Source of the DNA: Phycisphaerae bacterium
GTDB lineage: Bacteria > Planctomycetota > Phycisphaerae > UBA1845 > UTPLA1
Length of the DNA stretch: 64,000 nucleotides
Direction: 5' to 3'
NCBI GenBank assembly: GCA_019636475.1
Contig: JAHBXN010000005.1
Coordinates: forward strand, 310,001 to 374,000
The notes under the pieces were generated by a model. That model searched no databases and was not told the DNA's origin. It saw only the letters and a list, made by a program, of their open reading frames with translations. A program made the translations under genes and the position numbers. Positions 36,559 to 44,582 of the stretch are shown here, in pieces; positions within the stretch are counted from its first letter, which is position 1; each line of letters opens with the position of its first letter.

Positions 36559-37293
36559 ATGAGCGCCACCATCATTGTCGTCGTCGAGGACGAGTCCGCC
36601 ATTCGCGAGGGCGTCGGTACGGCCCTCAAGCTGGCAGGCTACGAGACCATTTTGGCGTCTGACGGGCAGATGGGCCTGGAAGCCGCGAGGCGTCCCGGCG
36701 TTTCACTCGTCTTGCTCGATCTCATGCTGCCGAAGTTGGACGGTATCAAGGTGCTGACCGATCTACGACGCACCCATCCCACGCTGCCCGTGATCATCCT
36801 GACGGCACGCGGCGAGGAGGACGAACGCGTCAATGGGTTGCGAGCCGGCGCGGACGACTATGTCGTCAAGCCATTCGGAACGCGCGAGTTGATGGCCCGG
36901 GTCGAAGCCGTGCTCCGCCGAAGCCCCGAGAGACCGGAACCCGTCATGAAAATCACGATCGGGCATGCCCGAGTCGATCTCGAGCGGCGCGAGATTTCCT
37001 CGCCAAATGGCTTGCCGCTCGTGCTGTCCGAAACCGAGTGCTCGATCCTTTCGCACCTCGCCGCAAATCACGGCCGAGTCATCTCCCGCGACGAGCTGCT
37101 GACGCGGCTCTGGGGCTTGAGCGGCACCGGCATCGAAACCCGCACAGTCGACATGCACGTTGCCCGGCTCCGCGCCAAGCTCGCCACGGCAAACGGAGGC
37201 TCGCAGGAGGAGTTCATCGCAACCGTGCGCGGCAAGGGATATATGCTCGGCGCTTCGGTCAAGCTCCCGGATGATGCCGCAGGATCGAGCTAA
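36559..37293 (+). CDS. OmpR/PhoB-family response regulator
   Basis: Predicted 244-residue DNA-binding response regulator. Receiver domain at residues 4-120: acidic pair EDES near residue 10, phospho-acceptor Asp54 in LVLLDLMLPKLDG, Thr in VIILTARGEED and Lys in DYVVKPF. Winged-helix domain from about 140: LVLSETECSILSHLAANHGR, ISRDELLTRLWGL, then TRTVDMHVARLRAKL and FIATVRGKGYML. Start 36559 opens directly with SATIIVVVEDES. The histidine kinase gene follows 8 nt later, so the pair forms a two-component system. The target genes are unknown. Confidence 0.95.
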   Translation: MSATIIVVVEDESAIREGVGTALKLAGYETILASDGQMGLEAARRPGVSLVLLDLMLPKLDGIKVLTDLRRTHPTLPVIILTARGEEDERVNGLRAGADDYVVKPFGTRELMARVEAVLRRSPERPEPVMKITIGHARVDLERREISSPNGLPLVLSETECSILSHLAANHGRVISRDELLTRLWGLSGTGIETRTVDMHVARLRAKLATANGGSQEEFIATVRGKGYMLGASVKLPDDAAGSS

Positions 37294-37301
37294 AATAAGC
37301 C

Positions 37302-39296
37302 ATGCAGTTCTCCCCGATCAAGACTCGCAGAAATGCCAGGATCGCGCTCACGCTGATCTGCGCGCTCGTCTGCGGCGGCCTGGGCTGGGCCACGTTCACG
37401 GCGATCCGGCTGGAAGACTTTGAAGCCCAGCAAAATCGCGACCGCGCGAAAGAAGCGCTCGACCGGTCCAACAACAAGACCATCGCGCTCGCTCTGGCGC
37501 ATATCGAGAGTATTCTGGATTCCGCGCTGGCCGTGGAACGCACGCGCCCCTTCGAACACTACCGCGCCTACTATAAACCCGCCCGGGCCATCAGCCTTCA
37601 GCCCGGGCTGCCACCGGCCGACAACATCGTCGTCCCGTCGCCATTGCAGGAGTTCACCGGCCCGGATTGGCAGCTGCTCCACTTCCAGGTCTCCGTCATT
37701 CACGGCTGGAGCTCGCCCCAGTTGGAATCCTTCGATGAATCCACCATTCCCGCCAGCGCCATGCCGCCCGCCGAGCGCGCCAAACATGCCTCGGCGGCAA
37801 ACTGGCTCGCGGCTTTGAAACGCTACGATCCCTTCTCACTCCAACATATGCTCGAAACCGCACAGGAAGCGGACATCGAGCGTTCGGCCGCCATCGCCCG
37901 CGTCGACGCTACCGGAACACCGCGCGAATCGACCACCGAAATCCCTCGAAATGCGGCCCTTCCGATACCCGCAAGGGACCGCACCGCGGCGGAGTTCGCG
38001 CGCCGCGGGCAGCGGTTGGTTCAACTCCAAAGACAGCGCCTGCCCGCTGAGCAATGCGAACCATGGACCGTCGCAATTGAGAATCTGCAGACGTCCGACG
38101 ACATGGACTCTCCGCGGTTTGCCCCTTCGGAGTGCGTGGTCGTTTCGGGTACGCCGATGTTCCCGATCTGGCTTGATCTGACGATGGACGACCGCCGCCA
38201 ACTCGCGCTCGTCCGATCCGTCAGCGTCGAACAGTCAGAATTCTGCACGCTTCAAGGCGTGCTCATCGACTGGGACCTCCTCAAGAAAACGCTCGAATCC
38301 GAAATTCAGGACATGCTCCCCGGTGCGAGCATCGAGCCGATCGACAAGATCGATCCGCTCGATCTGTCGGCCCTGCGCGTCATTCCCGCGCGACTCGTCG
38401 CGCGACTGCCCGGCACCGTCGATCTTGCGCCGGAAACACACGGACTTGCATGGGGCATCGGACTCACTTGGACTGCCACGATATTGACACTCATCGGTAT
38501 GTGCTGGGGCGCGATGAAGTACGTCGGCATGGTCGAACGCCGAATGCAGTTCGCCGCGGCCGTCACCCACGAACTGCGGACGCCGCTGACCGCCTTTCAA
38601 ATCTACACCGACCTGCTCGCCGAATACTCCGACGACCCCGAAAGAAGGGCTCAATGCGTCCAGACTTTGCAGAAAGAATCAAAACGCCTCGGACGCCTTG
38701 TCGAGAATGTGCTCGTTTACTCACAGATCACCGGCGATGCGCCGCGCGTCAATCGAAGGCAGATCGCCCCGCGGCAAATTCTCGACTCGGTCGCGCTTCA
38801 TGTGCGCGATCAGTGCCGCGATTTCGGCAAAACGCTCCAGATTGTCAACAAATGTCCCGACGATCAGCTACTCGAAACCGACGCCGAGTTCGTCGTGCAG
38901 ATCCTCGTCAGCCTGATCGAAAACGCCTGCAAGTACAGCCAGACCGCCGTAGATCCAACCATCTGGCTCTCAGCTCGAACAATCGAAGACACCCGGATTG
39001 AATTCGCCGTCGAGGACGCGGGTGCCGGCGTCGCGGCAGCCGATCGGAAATCGGTGTTCATGCCGTTTCATCGAAGCCGGGGCGCCCACAACAGCAGCAT
39101 TTCAGGCATGGGCCTCGGTCTGGCCTTGGCCCGCTATTGGGCGAACTGCCTCGAAGGACAGCTCGAAGTCACACGCGGCGAATACGGTGCGGCTCGATTC
39201 AACTGTTTCTCGCTCCGCGTCCCCATCCAATCGTCCACCGGTAACGGGCATGGCAAATCGTCCGCCCGTGTCGATGCCGATCCCCACAGCGCCTGA
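37302..39296 (+). CDS. Sensor histidine kinase
   Basis: Predicted 664-residue membrane sensor. One span near residues 14-34 and another near 385-407 (IGLTWTATILTLIGMCWGAM) enclose a large periplasmic region of about 345 residues with no recognised sensor fold. The H-box is AAVTHELRTPLTAFQ with phospho-acceptor His423; the ATPase domain has VSLIENACKYSQ (N box), VEDAGAGVAAADR (G1) and SGMGLGLALARYW (G2). It pairs with the OmpR-type regulator immediately upstream. The unusually large sensor part suggests an extracytoplasmic or envelope signal, but the ligand is unknown. Confidence 0.93.
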   Translation: MQFSPIKTRRNARIALTLICALVCGGLGWATFTAIRLEDFEAQQNRDRAKEALDRSNNKTIALALAHIESILDSALAVERTRPFEHYRAYYKPARAISLQPGLPPADNIVVPSPLQEFTGPDWQLLHFQVSVIHGWSSPQLESFDESTIPASAMPPAERAKHASAANWLAALKRYDPFSLQHMLETAQEADIERSAAIARVDATGTPRESTTEIPRNAALPIPARDRTAAEFARRGQRLVQLQRQRLPAEQCEPWTVAIENLQTSDDMDSPRFAPSECVVVSGTPMFPIWLDLTMDDRRQLALVRSVSVEQSEFCTLQGVLIDWDLLKKTLESEIQDMLPGASIEPIDKIDPLDLSALRVIPARLVARLPGTVDLAPETHGLAWGIGLTWTATILTLIGMCWGAMKYVGMVERRMQFAAAVTHELRTPLTAFQIYTDLLAEYSDDPERRAQCVQTLQKESKRLGRLVENVLVYSQITGDAPRVNRRQIAPRQILDSVALHVRDQCRDFGKTLQIVNKCPDDQLLETDAEFVVQILVSLIENACKYSQTAVDPTIWLSARTIEDTRIEFAVEDAGAGVAAADRKSVFMPFHRSRGAHNSSISGMGLGLALARYWANCLEGQLEVTRGEYGAARFNCFSLRVPIQSSTGNGHGKSSARVDADPHSA

Positions 39297-39317
39297 TCGC
39301 GCATTGTCCGTCATCCA

Positions 39318-39338
39318 GATCGGCAGCTTTTGCCGGTC
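39318..39338. terminator. Hairpin between convergent kinase and small gene
   Basis: GATCGGCA (39318-39325) pairs with TGCCGGTC (39331-39338), including one T-G pair, around a five-base loop GCTTT. A second perfect hairpin, GGTGAC-TCC-GTCACC (39385-39399), overlaps the stop of the leftward small gene. Neither has a T-run, so the terminator role is tentative. Confidence 0.35.
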
Positions 39339-39394
39339 ATCCCCGATCGACTTTCCCGCCGATATCTTCCATGCGGCGCGAGGCGGTGACTCCG

Positions 39395-39631
39395 TCACCT
39401 GCGATCGTATCGAATATGGATGCCGTCAATAACAATCCGGTCTGCCCGTTTCTTCAAGGGAGCGATCAACGCTGTGCGGAACGATTCAATCTCCAGCGAA
39501 TATCCGAGGTATTTGAACAGTGCCTCGGCGACTTCGGCGGATGTCCAACATACCACCAACTCCGCATCGATCCCCCACTCCTCGTCGGGAATCGCGACAT
39601 TCCGGATGCCGCCTGATATGTCCCCCGCCAT
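39395..39631 (-). CDS. Small hypothetical protein, start codon overlapping that of xerD
   Basis: Predicted 78-residue soluble protein reading leftward from the ATG at 39629-39631. The sequence (GIRNVAIPDEEWGIDAELVV, WTSAEVAEALFKYLGYSLEI, RADRIVIDGIHIRYDRR) has the mixed strand-helix make-up of a real small protein and exactly fills the gap between the kinase and xerD genes. Its start codon and that of xerD share the tetranucleotide CATG at 39629-39632, so each promoter would lie inside the other gene. No family recognised. If xerD actually starts further upstream, the two genes overlap even more. Confidence 0.5.
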   Translation of the reverse strand: MAGDISGGIRNVAIPDEEWGIDAELVVCWTSAEVAEALFKYLGYSLEIESFRTALIAPLKKRADRIVIDGIHIRYDRR

Positions 39632-40610
39632 GAGAACCCCGCCTCTCGTGCCGGCCGCGCCCGCCATCGTGGGCAGACCCCCGGGCGCATCAGCGACTCA
39701 GTCCGGCGCGCAGGCGGATTGGCGGCGGCTGCTTCAGCATTTCATCGACTACCTCACCAGCGAATGCGGACTTGCGCGGAATACGATCGACGCCTATCGG
39801 CGCGACCTGATCGAATTTATTGATCTGCTCGACGATCGCGACATCGGCTCGACCTCGGCGTTGTCGATTCAGATCGTGCAGTCCTATCTTGTACGGCTGA
39901 ATGATCGGAAGCTCTCGCTCAGTTCCATCGGACGGCACCTCGTGTCGGTCCGTATGTTCATGCGGTACCTCTACATCACCGGCACGATGACGAGCGATCT
40001 GTACACCCAGCTCGAAACGCCCCGCCGATGGCAGCGCCTGCCAAACACGCTTAATCAGAACCAGACCGCGTCCATTCTCTCAACCCCACAACCCGGCGAG
40101 CCGTTCTACACCCGCGATCGCGCGATTCTGGAGTTGCTCTATGCCACGGGCATGCGCGTGTCCGAACTCGCAGGCCTGCGCCTTCGAGATCTGAATCTCG
40201 ATGTCGGCTTCCTCCGATGCTTCGGCAAAGGCCGTAAAGAGCGGATCATCCCGATCGGGTCACATGCCATCGAAGCGATGCAGGCTTATCTCACCGGTCT
40301 TCGCCATGTGCTGACCGAATCACACCAGGATGTGGAGCACGTATTCGTATCGCGCACGGGCAGGCCGATGGACCGCACCAACATCTGGCGGCTCGTCAGC
40401 CGATACGCGGCACTGGCCGGCATCAAAGGCCCCGTCGGTCCGCACACGCTCCGGCACTGCTTCGCCACTCACATGCTGGAAGGCGGCGCGGACCTGCGCA
40501 TCGTGCAGGAACTGCTTGGGCACGCCACCGTCGCAACGACCCAGATTTACACGCACGTGGACATGTCCCGGCTCAAGGGCCTGCACGCCCGCTGCCACCC
40601 CAGGCAGTAA
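39630..40610 (+). CDS. xerD: Tyrosine recombinase XerD-type
   Basis: Predicted 326-residue site-specific recombinase that resolves chromosome dimers. The N-terminal SAM-like domain reads FIDYLTSECGLARNTIDAYR; the catalytic domain has all six residues: Arg176 (ATGMRVSELAGL), Lys200 (FGKGRKERIIP), His272 and Arg275 (GPHTLRHCFATHML), His298 (LLGHATVATTQIY) and Tyr307 (IYTHVDMSRL). The conserved THM-x-E-GGADLRIVQELLGH run is typical of XerC/XerD rather than phage integrases. ATG 39630 gives a length normal for XerD; ATGs at 39618 and 39606 are alternatives. No neighbouring mobile element features are seen. Confidence 0.92.
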   Translation: MRTPPLVPAAPAIVGRPPGASATQSGAQADWRRLLQHFIDYLTSECGLARNTIDAYRRDLIEFIDLLDDRDIGSTSALSIQIVQSYLVRLNDRKLSLSSIGRHLVSVRMFMRYLYITGTMTSDLYTQLETPRRWQRLPNTLNQNQTASILSTPQPGEPFYTRDRAILELLYATGMRVSELAGLRLRDLNLDVGFLRCFGKGRKERIIPIGSHAIEAMQAYLTGLRHVLTESHQDVEHVFVSRTGRPMDRTNIWRLVSRYAALAGIKGPVGPHTLRHCFATHMLEGGADLRIVQELLGHATVATTQIYTHVDMSRLKGLHARCHPRQ

Positions 40611-40661
40611 ACCGTCGACTCCCCGACGCACTAAATTTCATCCTACGCTACAATTTCCTCG

Positions 40662-41750
40662 ATGGATCGCAGTGTCCTGAGAATTCTCGACGCCAGCTTC
40701 AATCGAGCGCGCGAAGGCCTTCGCGTGATTGAAGATCATGCGCGAATGCTGTTTGATGATGCATCATTGGCACTCCGCGCCAAGCAACTCCGCCACCAGC
40801 TTGCAGACGTCGCCCGCTCCTTCGACGCGGATGCCCTTCTGGCCGCCCGGGACACGCCTGGAGATGTCGGCACGCGGATCACCACCGGCGGCGAGCAACT
40901 TCGACCCGATGCCGAAAGCGTCGCTCGTGCGGCAGCCAAACGCGCGGCCGAAGCCATGCGAGCCATCGAGGAATACGGCAAGTTGCTCGATGCCGACGTC
41001 GCGGCACGCATCCGGCAGCTTCGTTACGAACTCTACGCCGTCGAACAGGCCCTCTTCATCGCAGCGCCTCGATCCGCAGCGGCCAGAAACGCCAGGCTGC
41101 ACGTGCTCTTGACTGCCTCGCTCTGTCGAGGCGACTGGCTCGGCGTCGCTGAAGCCGTCCTTCGCGGCGGCGCGGATGTGATTCAGCTTCGGGAGAAGAA
41201 TCTGACCGATCGCGCCCTGCTCGATCGCGCGAGCCGGCTTCGTCAGCTCACGCGAGATCATGACGCCCTGCTCATCATCAACGATCGGCCGGACATCGCC
41301 GTGCTCGCAGATGCGGATGGCGTCCACGTCGGTGAAGAGGATCTCACCGTGGCCGACGCACGGCGGATTGTCGGCCCCATGCGATTGGTCGGAGCCAGCA
41401 CCCACAACCTTGCTGAAGTGCGCGAGGCGATGAAGGACGGCCCCGACTATCTCGGGGTCGGCCCTATGTTCGCCTCGTCAACAAAGCCGGATGTCACGGT
41501 AAACAGCCCGGAACTCCTGCGCACCGTTCACGACGCCTTGGCCGCCGACGACGCAATAACGCCGCTCGTCGCCATCGGCGGAATCACAGCCGACAACGTC
41601 GCGCGAATAGCGTCCATCGCCTCCTCGCGCAAACAGCCTTCTGATGGGACGGGCTCGCAAATCAGCATCGCCGTTGCCGTTTGCAATGCGGTCATCGCCG
41701 CGGACCAGCCCGAAGAGGCTGCCCGGAAAATCCGAGCGGCGCTGAAGTAG
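40662..41750 (+). CDS. thiE: ThiD2-ThiE fusion: thiamine phosphate synthase with N-terminal ThiD2 domain
   Basis: Predicted 362-residue cytoplasmic enzyme of thiamine synthesis. Residues 5-130 match the ThiD2 domain (RILDASFNRAREGLRVIEDH, AEAMRAIEEYGKLLD), found fused to ThiE in several bacterial groups. Residues 145-360 are a ThiE TIM barrel that joins HMP diphosphate with thiazole phosphate: GADVIQLREKNLTDRALLDR, LIINDRPDIAVLADADGVHV, GASTHNLAEV, DYLGVGPMFASSTKPD and VAIGGITADNV. Start ATG at 40662, 51 nt after xerD. No other thi gene is nearby. Alternative: an unfused ThiE with a non-functional N-terminal extension, which I consider unlikely. Confidence 0.92.
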   Translation: MDRSVLRILDASFNRAREGLRVIEDHARMLFDDASLALRAKQLRHQLADVARSFDADALLAARDTPGDVGTRITTGGEQLRPDAESVARAAAKRAAEAMRAIEEYGKLLDADVAARIRQLRYELYAVEQALFIAAPRSAAARNARLHVLLTASLCRGDWLGVAEAVLRGGADVIQLREKNLTDRALLDRASRLRQLTRDHDALLIINDRPDIAVLADADGVHVGEEDLTVADARRIVGPMRLVGASTHNLAEVREAMKDGPDYLGVGPMFASSTKPDVTVNSPELLRTVHDALAADDAITPLVAIGGITADNVARIASIASSRKQPSDGTGSQISIAVAVCNAVIAADQPEEAARKIRAALK

Positions 41751-41888
41751 CTACGTTGTCTTGACGCCTGCTCGTGGCCACCACATCGCCGCCGCCGAGA
41801 GTGGACTGAACGCGAGAAGTAGGATTCTTCCCCCAACGATGGGAATCATTGGGTCGCAAGCGCTTACAAACCGAACCGCCCCGACCCG

Positions 41889-41917
41889 TTGACATGCCGC
41901 GGATCGTGTTCTCTAAT
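41889..41917 (+). promoter_or_regulatory. Sigma-70 promoter for tRNA-Ala
   Basis: A perfect TTGACA (41889-41894), a 17-base spacer and TCTAAT (41912-41917, five of six matches) form a near-consensus promoter. Transcription would start near 41925, about 67 nt before the mature 5' end of the tRNA. Confidence 0.75.
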
Positions 41918-41991
41918 ACCAGCTTGGTTGCGTCATCTGATGCGACCGGCTTGCGCCCGGCCGACCCGGCCGAGCGAAAATTGATATCCCC

Positions 41992-42064
<73 letters not shown>

Positions 42065-42133
42065 TTCTCGTAAACCACGCCGAAAGCTAGACTTAACGCA
42101 AAATCAAATGAAAGACAGCGCGGCCCGAAAACA

Positions 42134-42156
42134 CCGGATTATCCGGAATTAACCGG
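42134..42156. repeat. Cluster of three CCGG boxes downstream of tRNA-Ala
   Basis: CCGG occurs at 42134, 42143 and 42153, forming the palindrome CCGGAT-T-ATCCGG and a further AATTAACCGG. This may be an end-processing or termination structure for the tRNA transcript or an operator. The remainder of 42065-42352 holds no supported gene and no copy of the tRNA 3' end that would mark an integration site. Confidence 0.3.
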
Positions 42157-42352
42157 AAAGCGTTGCTAAAGGGAGCGTTTCTCATATCACGACCGGCGAA
42201 GTCCATTCCATGCCACAGGCGGCATAGACGACCCGGCAACCCATCGCTGCCTTTCGTGCCGATCAGCAAACCCCTGATTGCTCGCCCACCTGAATTACCA
42301 AACCCGCGCACCACGAATCAATCCGCCCCTCTCGCCCCCCGGTCCCCCGCGA

Positions 42353-44275
42353 TCAGATGTCCAGCGTGTCTGTCGGTTTCAGTGTGCGGTCCACGAAGAG
42401 CCGGTGCCAGATCTCCAGCACCATCAGCGTCCAGATGCGGTAACTGTGGTCGTGCCGTCCCGCGCGGTGTTCATCCATGACCAAACGAATGTAGTCCAGG
42501 TCAAACAGGTCGCGCCGGGCGGCCGGGCCCTCGGTCAGCAGCCGCCTGACCCGGCTGTACCACTCGTCGCGCAGCCAGTAATTGAACGGCAGGCCGAAGC
42601 CCCACTTCGGTCGGTAGATCGACTCGCGTGGCACATACCGCGACGCCAGCAATTTGCCCAGGTGCTTAAGCTCCGCGTTGGCCAGAAGCAGATCCGCCGG
42701 AATCGTTGCCGCATACTCGAGAAAATCACTGTCAAGAAACGGGCACCGCGCCTCAAGCGAAACAGCCATCGAGGCGACATCCACTTTCGCCAGATAGTCG
42801 CTCGGCAGCGTCGTCCAAAGCATCGCCTGCATTCGAACGTCCAGCGGCGTGGGGCCGTCGCTGGCCAAAATGCGCTCCACGACAGGATCAATCGGATGCC
42901 AATCGGCGATTTGCCCAAATCGGTCAGGACGCCAGAGTCGTTCCCGGCGTCGATCCCGCCAGACGCTCGTCCGACGGACGGCCAGATCGAGCCGCCCCGC
43001 GAGGTGTTCCGCGAAAAGCGCCCCGCGATCGAGCGTGACGTTGTCCGGCAGCATGCGAGCGGCCTGTCTCGTGGAGATGAGCAACGCGTTGAGCAGGATG
43101 CGCGGAATCCACCGGAATCGTCGCGCGCGATGCGCGGACAGGTGTGGATCGTAGCCCGCGAGGGCTTCGTCGCCGCCGTCTCCCGTGAGCACGACGGTTA
43201 CATGCTCTCGCGCGGCCTTCGACACGAAATAGGTCGGAACGGCCGATGCATCGCCGAAGGGTTCGCCATAATGCCAGACGATCATCGGAAGGACCGCCCA
43301 CACATCGGGATCAAGCACCAGTTCGGTGTGCCGCGAGCCGATGTGATCCGCCACGCGCCGGGCGTGAACACGCTCATCATACTGTTGTATCTTTTCAAAG
43401 CCGACGGTGTACGTGGAAATCGGACGGCTGCTTTCCTTCGCCATGATCGCAGCGACAAGACTGGAGTCGACGCCTCCGCTGAGAAACGCGCCGAGCGGAA
43501 CATCCGAAACGAGGCGACGGCGCACCGCCCGGTGCAGGTGCTCGTCAAGACCGTCAAGCCATTCAGACTCGGTGCGATTCGACTTATTCGCGAAGGAGAT
43601 GTTCCAGTATCGCGCGGTCGATGTCCGAGCGGCATCTGTGCGAAAGGTCATCATGCCGGCCGGCTGAACCTTCTTCACTTCGCGGAAGATCGATCGGTCC
43701 TGCTGAATGAAGTAGTAGAAGAGAAATTCGTCGATCGCTTTCGGATCAATCGACAACGCGCCGTTCCGCGCAAGCCAGATGCTCTTGATGTCGCTTGAGA
43801 ACAGAACAAACCGGCCGTCGTCGTAGTAGAACAGAGGCTTCTTCCCGACCCGGTCGCGGACGAGGGACAGTTCACGACGGTTGGCGTCCCACAATGCAAA
43901 GGCGAACATGCCCCGGATGCGGTCAACCAGGGATTCGAGCCCCCACTGCTCGTATCCGTGGACTAGCACTTCGGTATCGGATCGCGACCGAAAGCGGTGC
44001 CCCGCGGCCTCGAGTTCTGGTCGAAGCTCCGCAAAATTGTAGATTTCGCCGTTGAGAACGAGTTGAACGCTGCCATCCTCATTCGGCATGGGATTCTTGC
44101 CGGCGGGAGAAAGGTCAATAATGCTGAGTCGCCGATGCCCCAGTCCGATATGGGGGCCGAGGTGAAGCCCGGCATCATCCGGGCCGCGGGTGAGCATGAT
44201 ATCCCGCATCGCCACGAGGGCTTGTTCGTCGATTGGGGCGCCGACTCGGTCGAAAATACCGCAAATGCCGCACAT
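42353..44275 (-). CDS. asnB: Asparagine synthase-family amidotransferase of an exopolysaccharide locus
   Basis: Predicted 640-residue enzyme. The N-terminal class II glutaminase begins MCGICGIFDRVG with catalytic Cys2, which fixes the start at 44275, and carries LTRGPDDAG, GHRRLSIIDLS and LVLNGEIYNF. The C-terminal synthetase domain holds the PP-loop LGAFLSGGVDSSLVAAIMA near residue 265 and LTGDGGDEALAGYD. Classical AsnB makes asparagine from aspartate, glutamine and ATP; very similar proteins of about 630-640 residues occur in exopolysaccharide/PEP-CTERM loci, where they probably amidate a sugar acid or peptide. Its position next to wzy-like, GT4 and wecB genes favours that role, as does the PEP-CTERM protein at 31017. 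It is divergent from the polymerase gene. Confidence 0.88.
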   Translation of the reverse strand: MCGICGIFDRVGAPIDEQALVAMRDIMLTRGPDDAGLHLGPHIGLGHRRLSIIDLSPAGKNPMPNEDGSVQLVLNGEIYNFAELRPELEAAGHRFRSRSDTEVLVHGYEQWGLESLVDRIRGMFAFALWDANRRELSLVRDRVGKKPLFYYDDGRFVLFSSDIKSIWLARNGALSIDPKAIDEFLFYYFIQQDRSIFREVKKVQPAGMMTFRTDAARTSTARYWNISFANKSNRTESEWLDGLDEHLHRAVRRRLVSDVPLGAFLSGGVDSSLVAAIMAKESSRPISTYTVGFEKIQQYDERVHARRVADHIGSRHTELVLDPDVWAVLPMIVWHYGEPFGDASAVPTYFVSKAAREHVTVVLTGDGGDEALAGYDPHLSAHRARRFRWIPRILLNALLISTRQAARMLPDNVTLDRGALFAEHLAGRLDLAVRRTSVWRDRRRERLWRPDRFGQIADWHPIDPVVERILASDGPTPLDVRMQAMLWTTLPSDYLAKVDVASMAVSLEARCPFLDSDFLEYAATIPADLLLANAELKHLGKLLASRYVPRESIYRPKWGFGLPFNYWLRDEWYSRVRRLLTEGPAARRDLFDLDYIRLVMDEHRAGRHDHSYRIWTLMVLEIWHRLFVDRTLKPTDTLDI

Positions 44276-44469
44276 CGGGTTCGGTCGTCCTCCGGGCCGA
44301 AATCGCGTGGGCCGCGGCTTCAATGGTAAAATCGGCCCGACGACGGCCGAATCGATCAAAAAATGGAAATTCGGCAGTTGACGGCAGCCGCCACAGGCGA
44401 CTTTGGCCGGTCCTGGTCGGTTTTGACCCGCCCGCAAACGTTGCCGCACGCCACAGCCGATATTCCTGC

Positions 44470-44478
44470 TGGTATACT
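44470..44478 (+). promoter_or_regulatory. Extended -10 promoter for the second polysaccharide operon
   Basis: TGGTATACT matches TGnTATAAT with one mismatch and lies about 105 nt upstream of the ATG at 44583. No clear -35 box is seen. It is the best promoter in the 307-nt divergent interval 44276-44582, which contains no gene I can support. Confidence 0.4.
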
Positions 44479-44582
44479 ACCGTGATCGATTCGACGGTGG
44501 AAATGCGATCCGCCGTCTCGCAGAACCAAAGCCCCGATCGTATCGCCGACAGGCGGAACACTGAGCAAGGCTATATACCGAC

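Noticed and set aside
39630-40610. Tyrosine recombinase as sign of a phage or integrative element
   Set aside because: Sequence is of the housekeeping XerD type, and no phage genes, direct repeats or att copy of the nearby tRNA end are seen.
42278-43798. 506-codon open frame on the plus strand opposite the asparagine synthase-like gene
   Set aside because: It is an antisense shadow in GC-rich DNA; the composition (Arg/His/Pro-rich) is unprotein-like, while the minus strand has all catalytic motifs.
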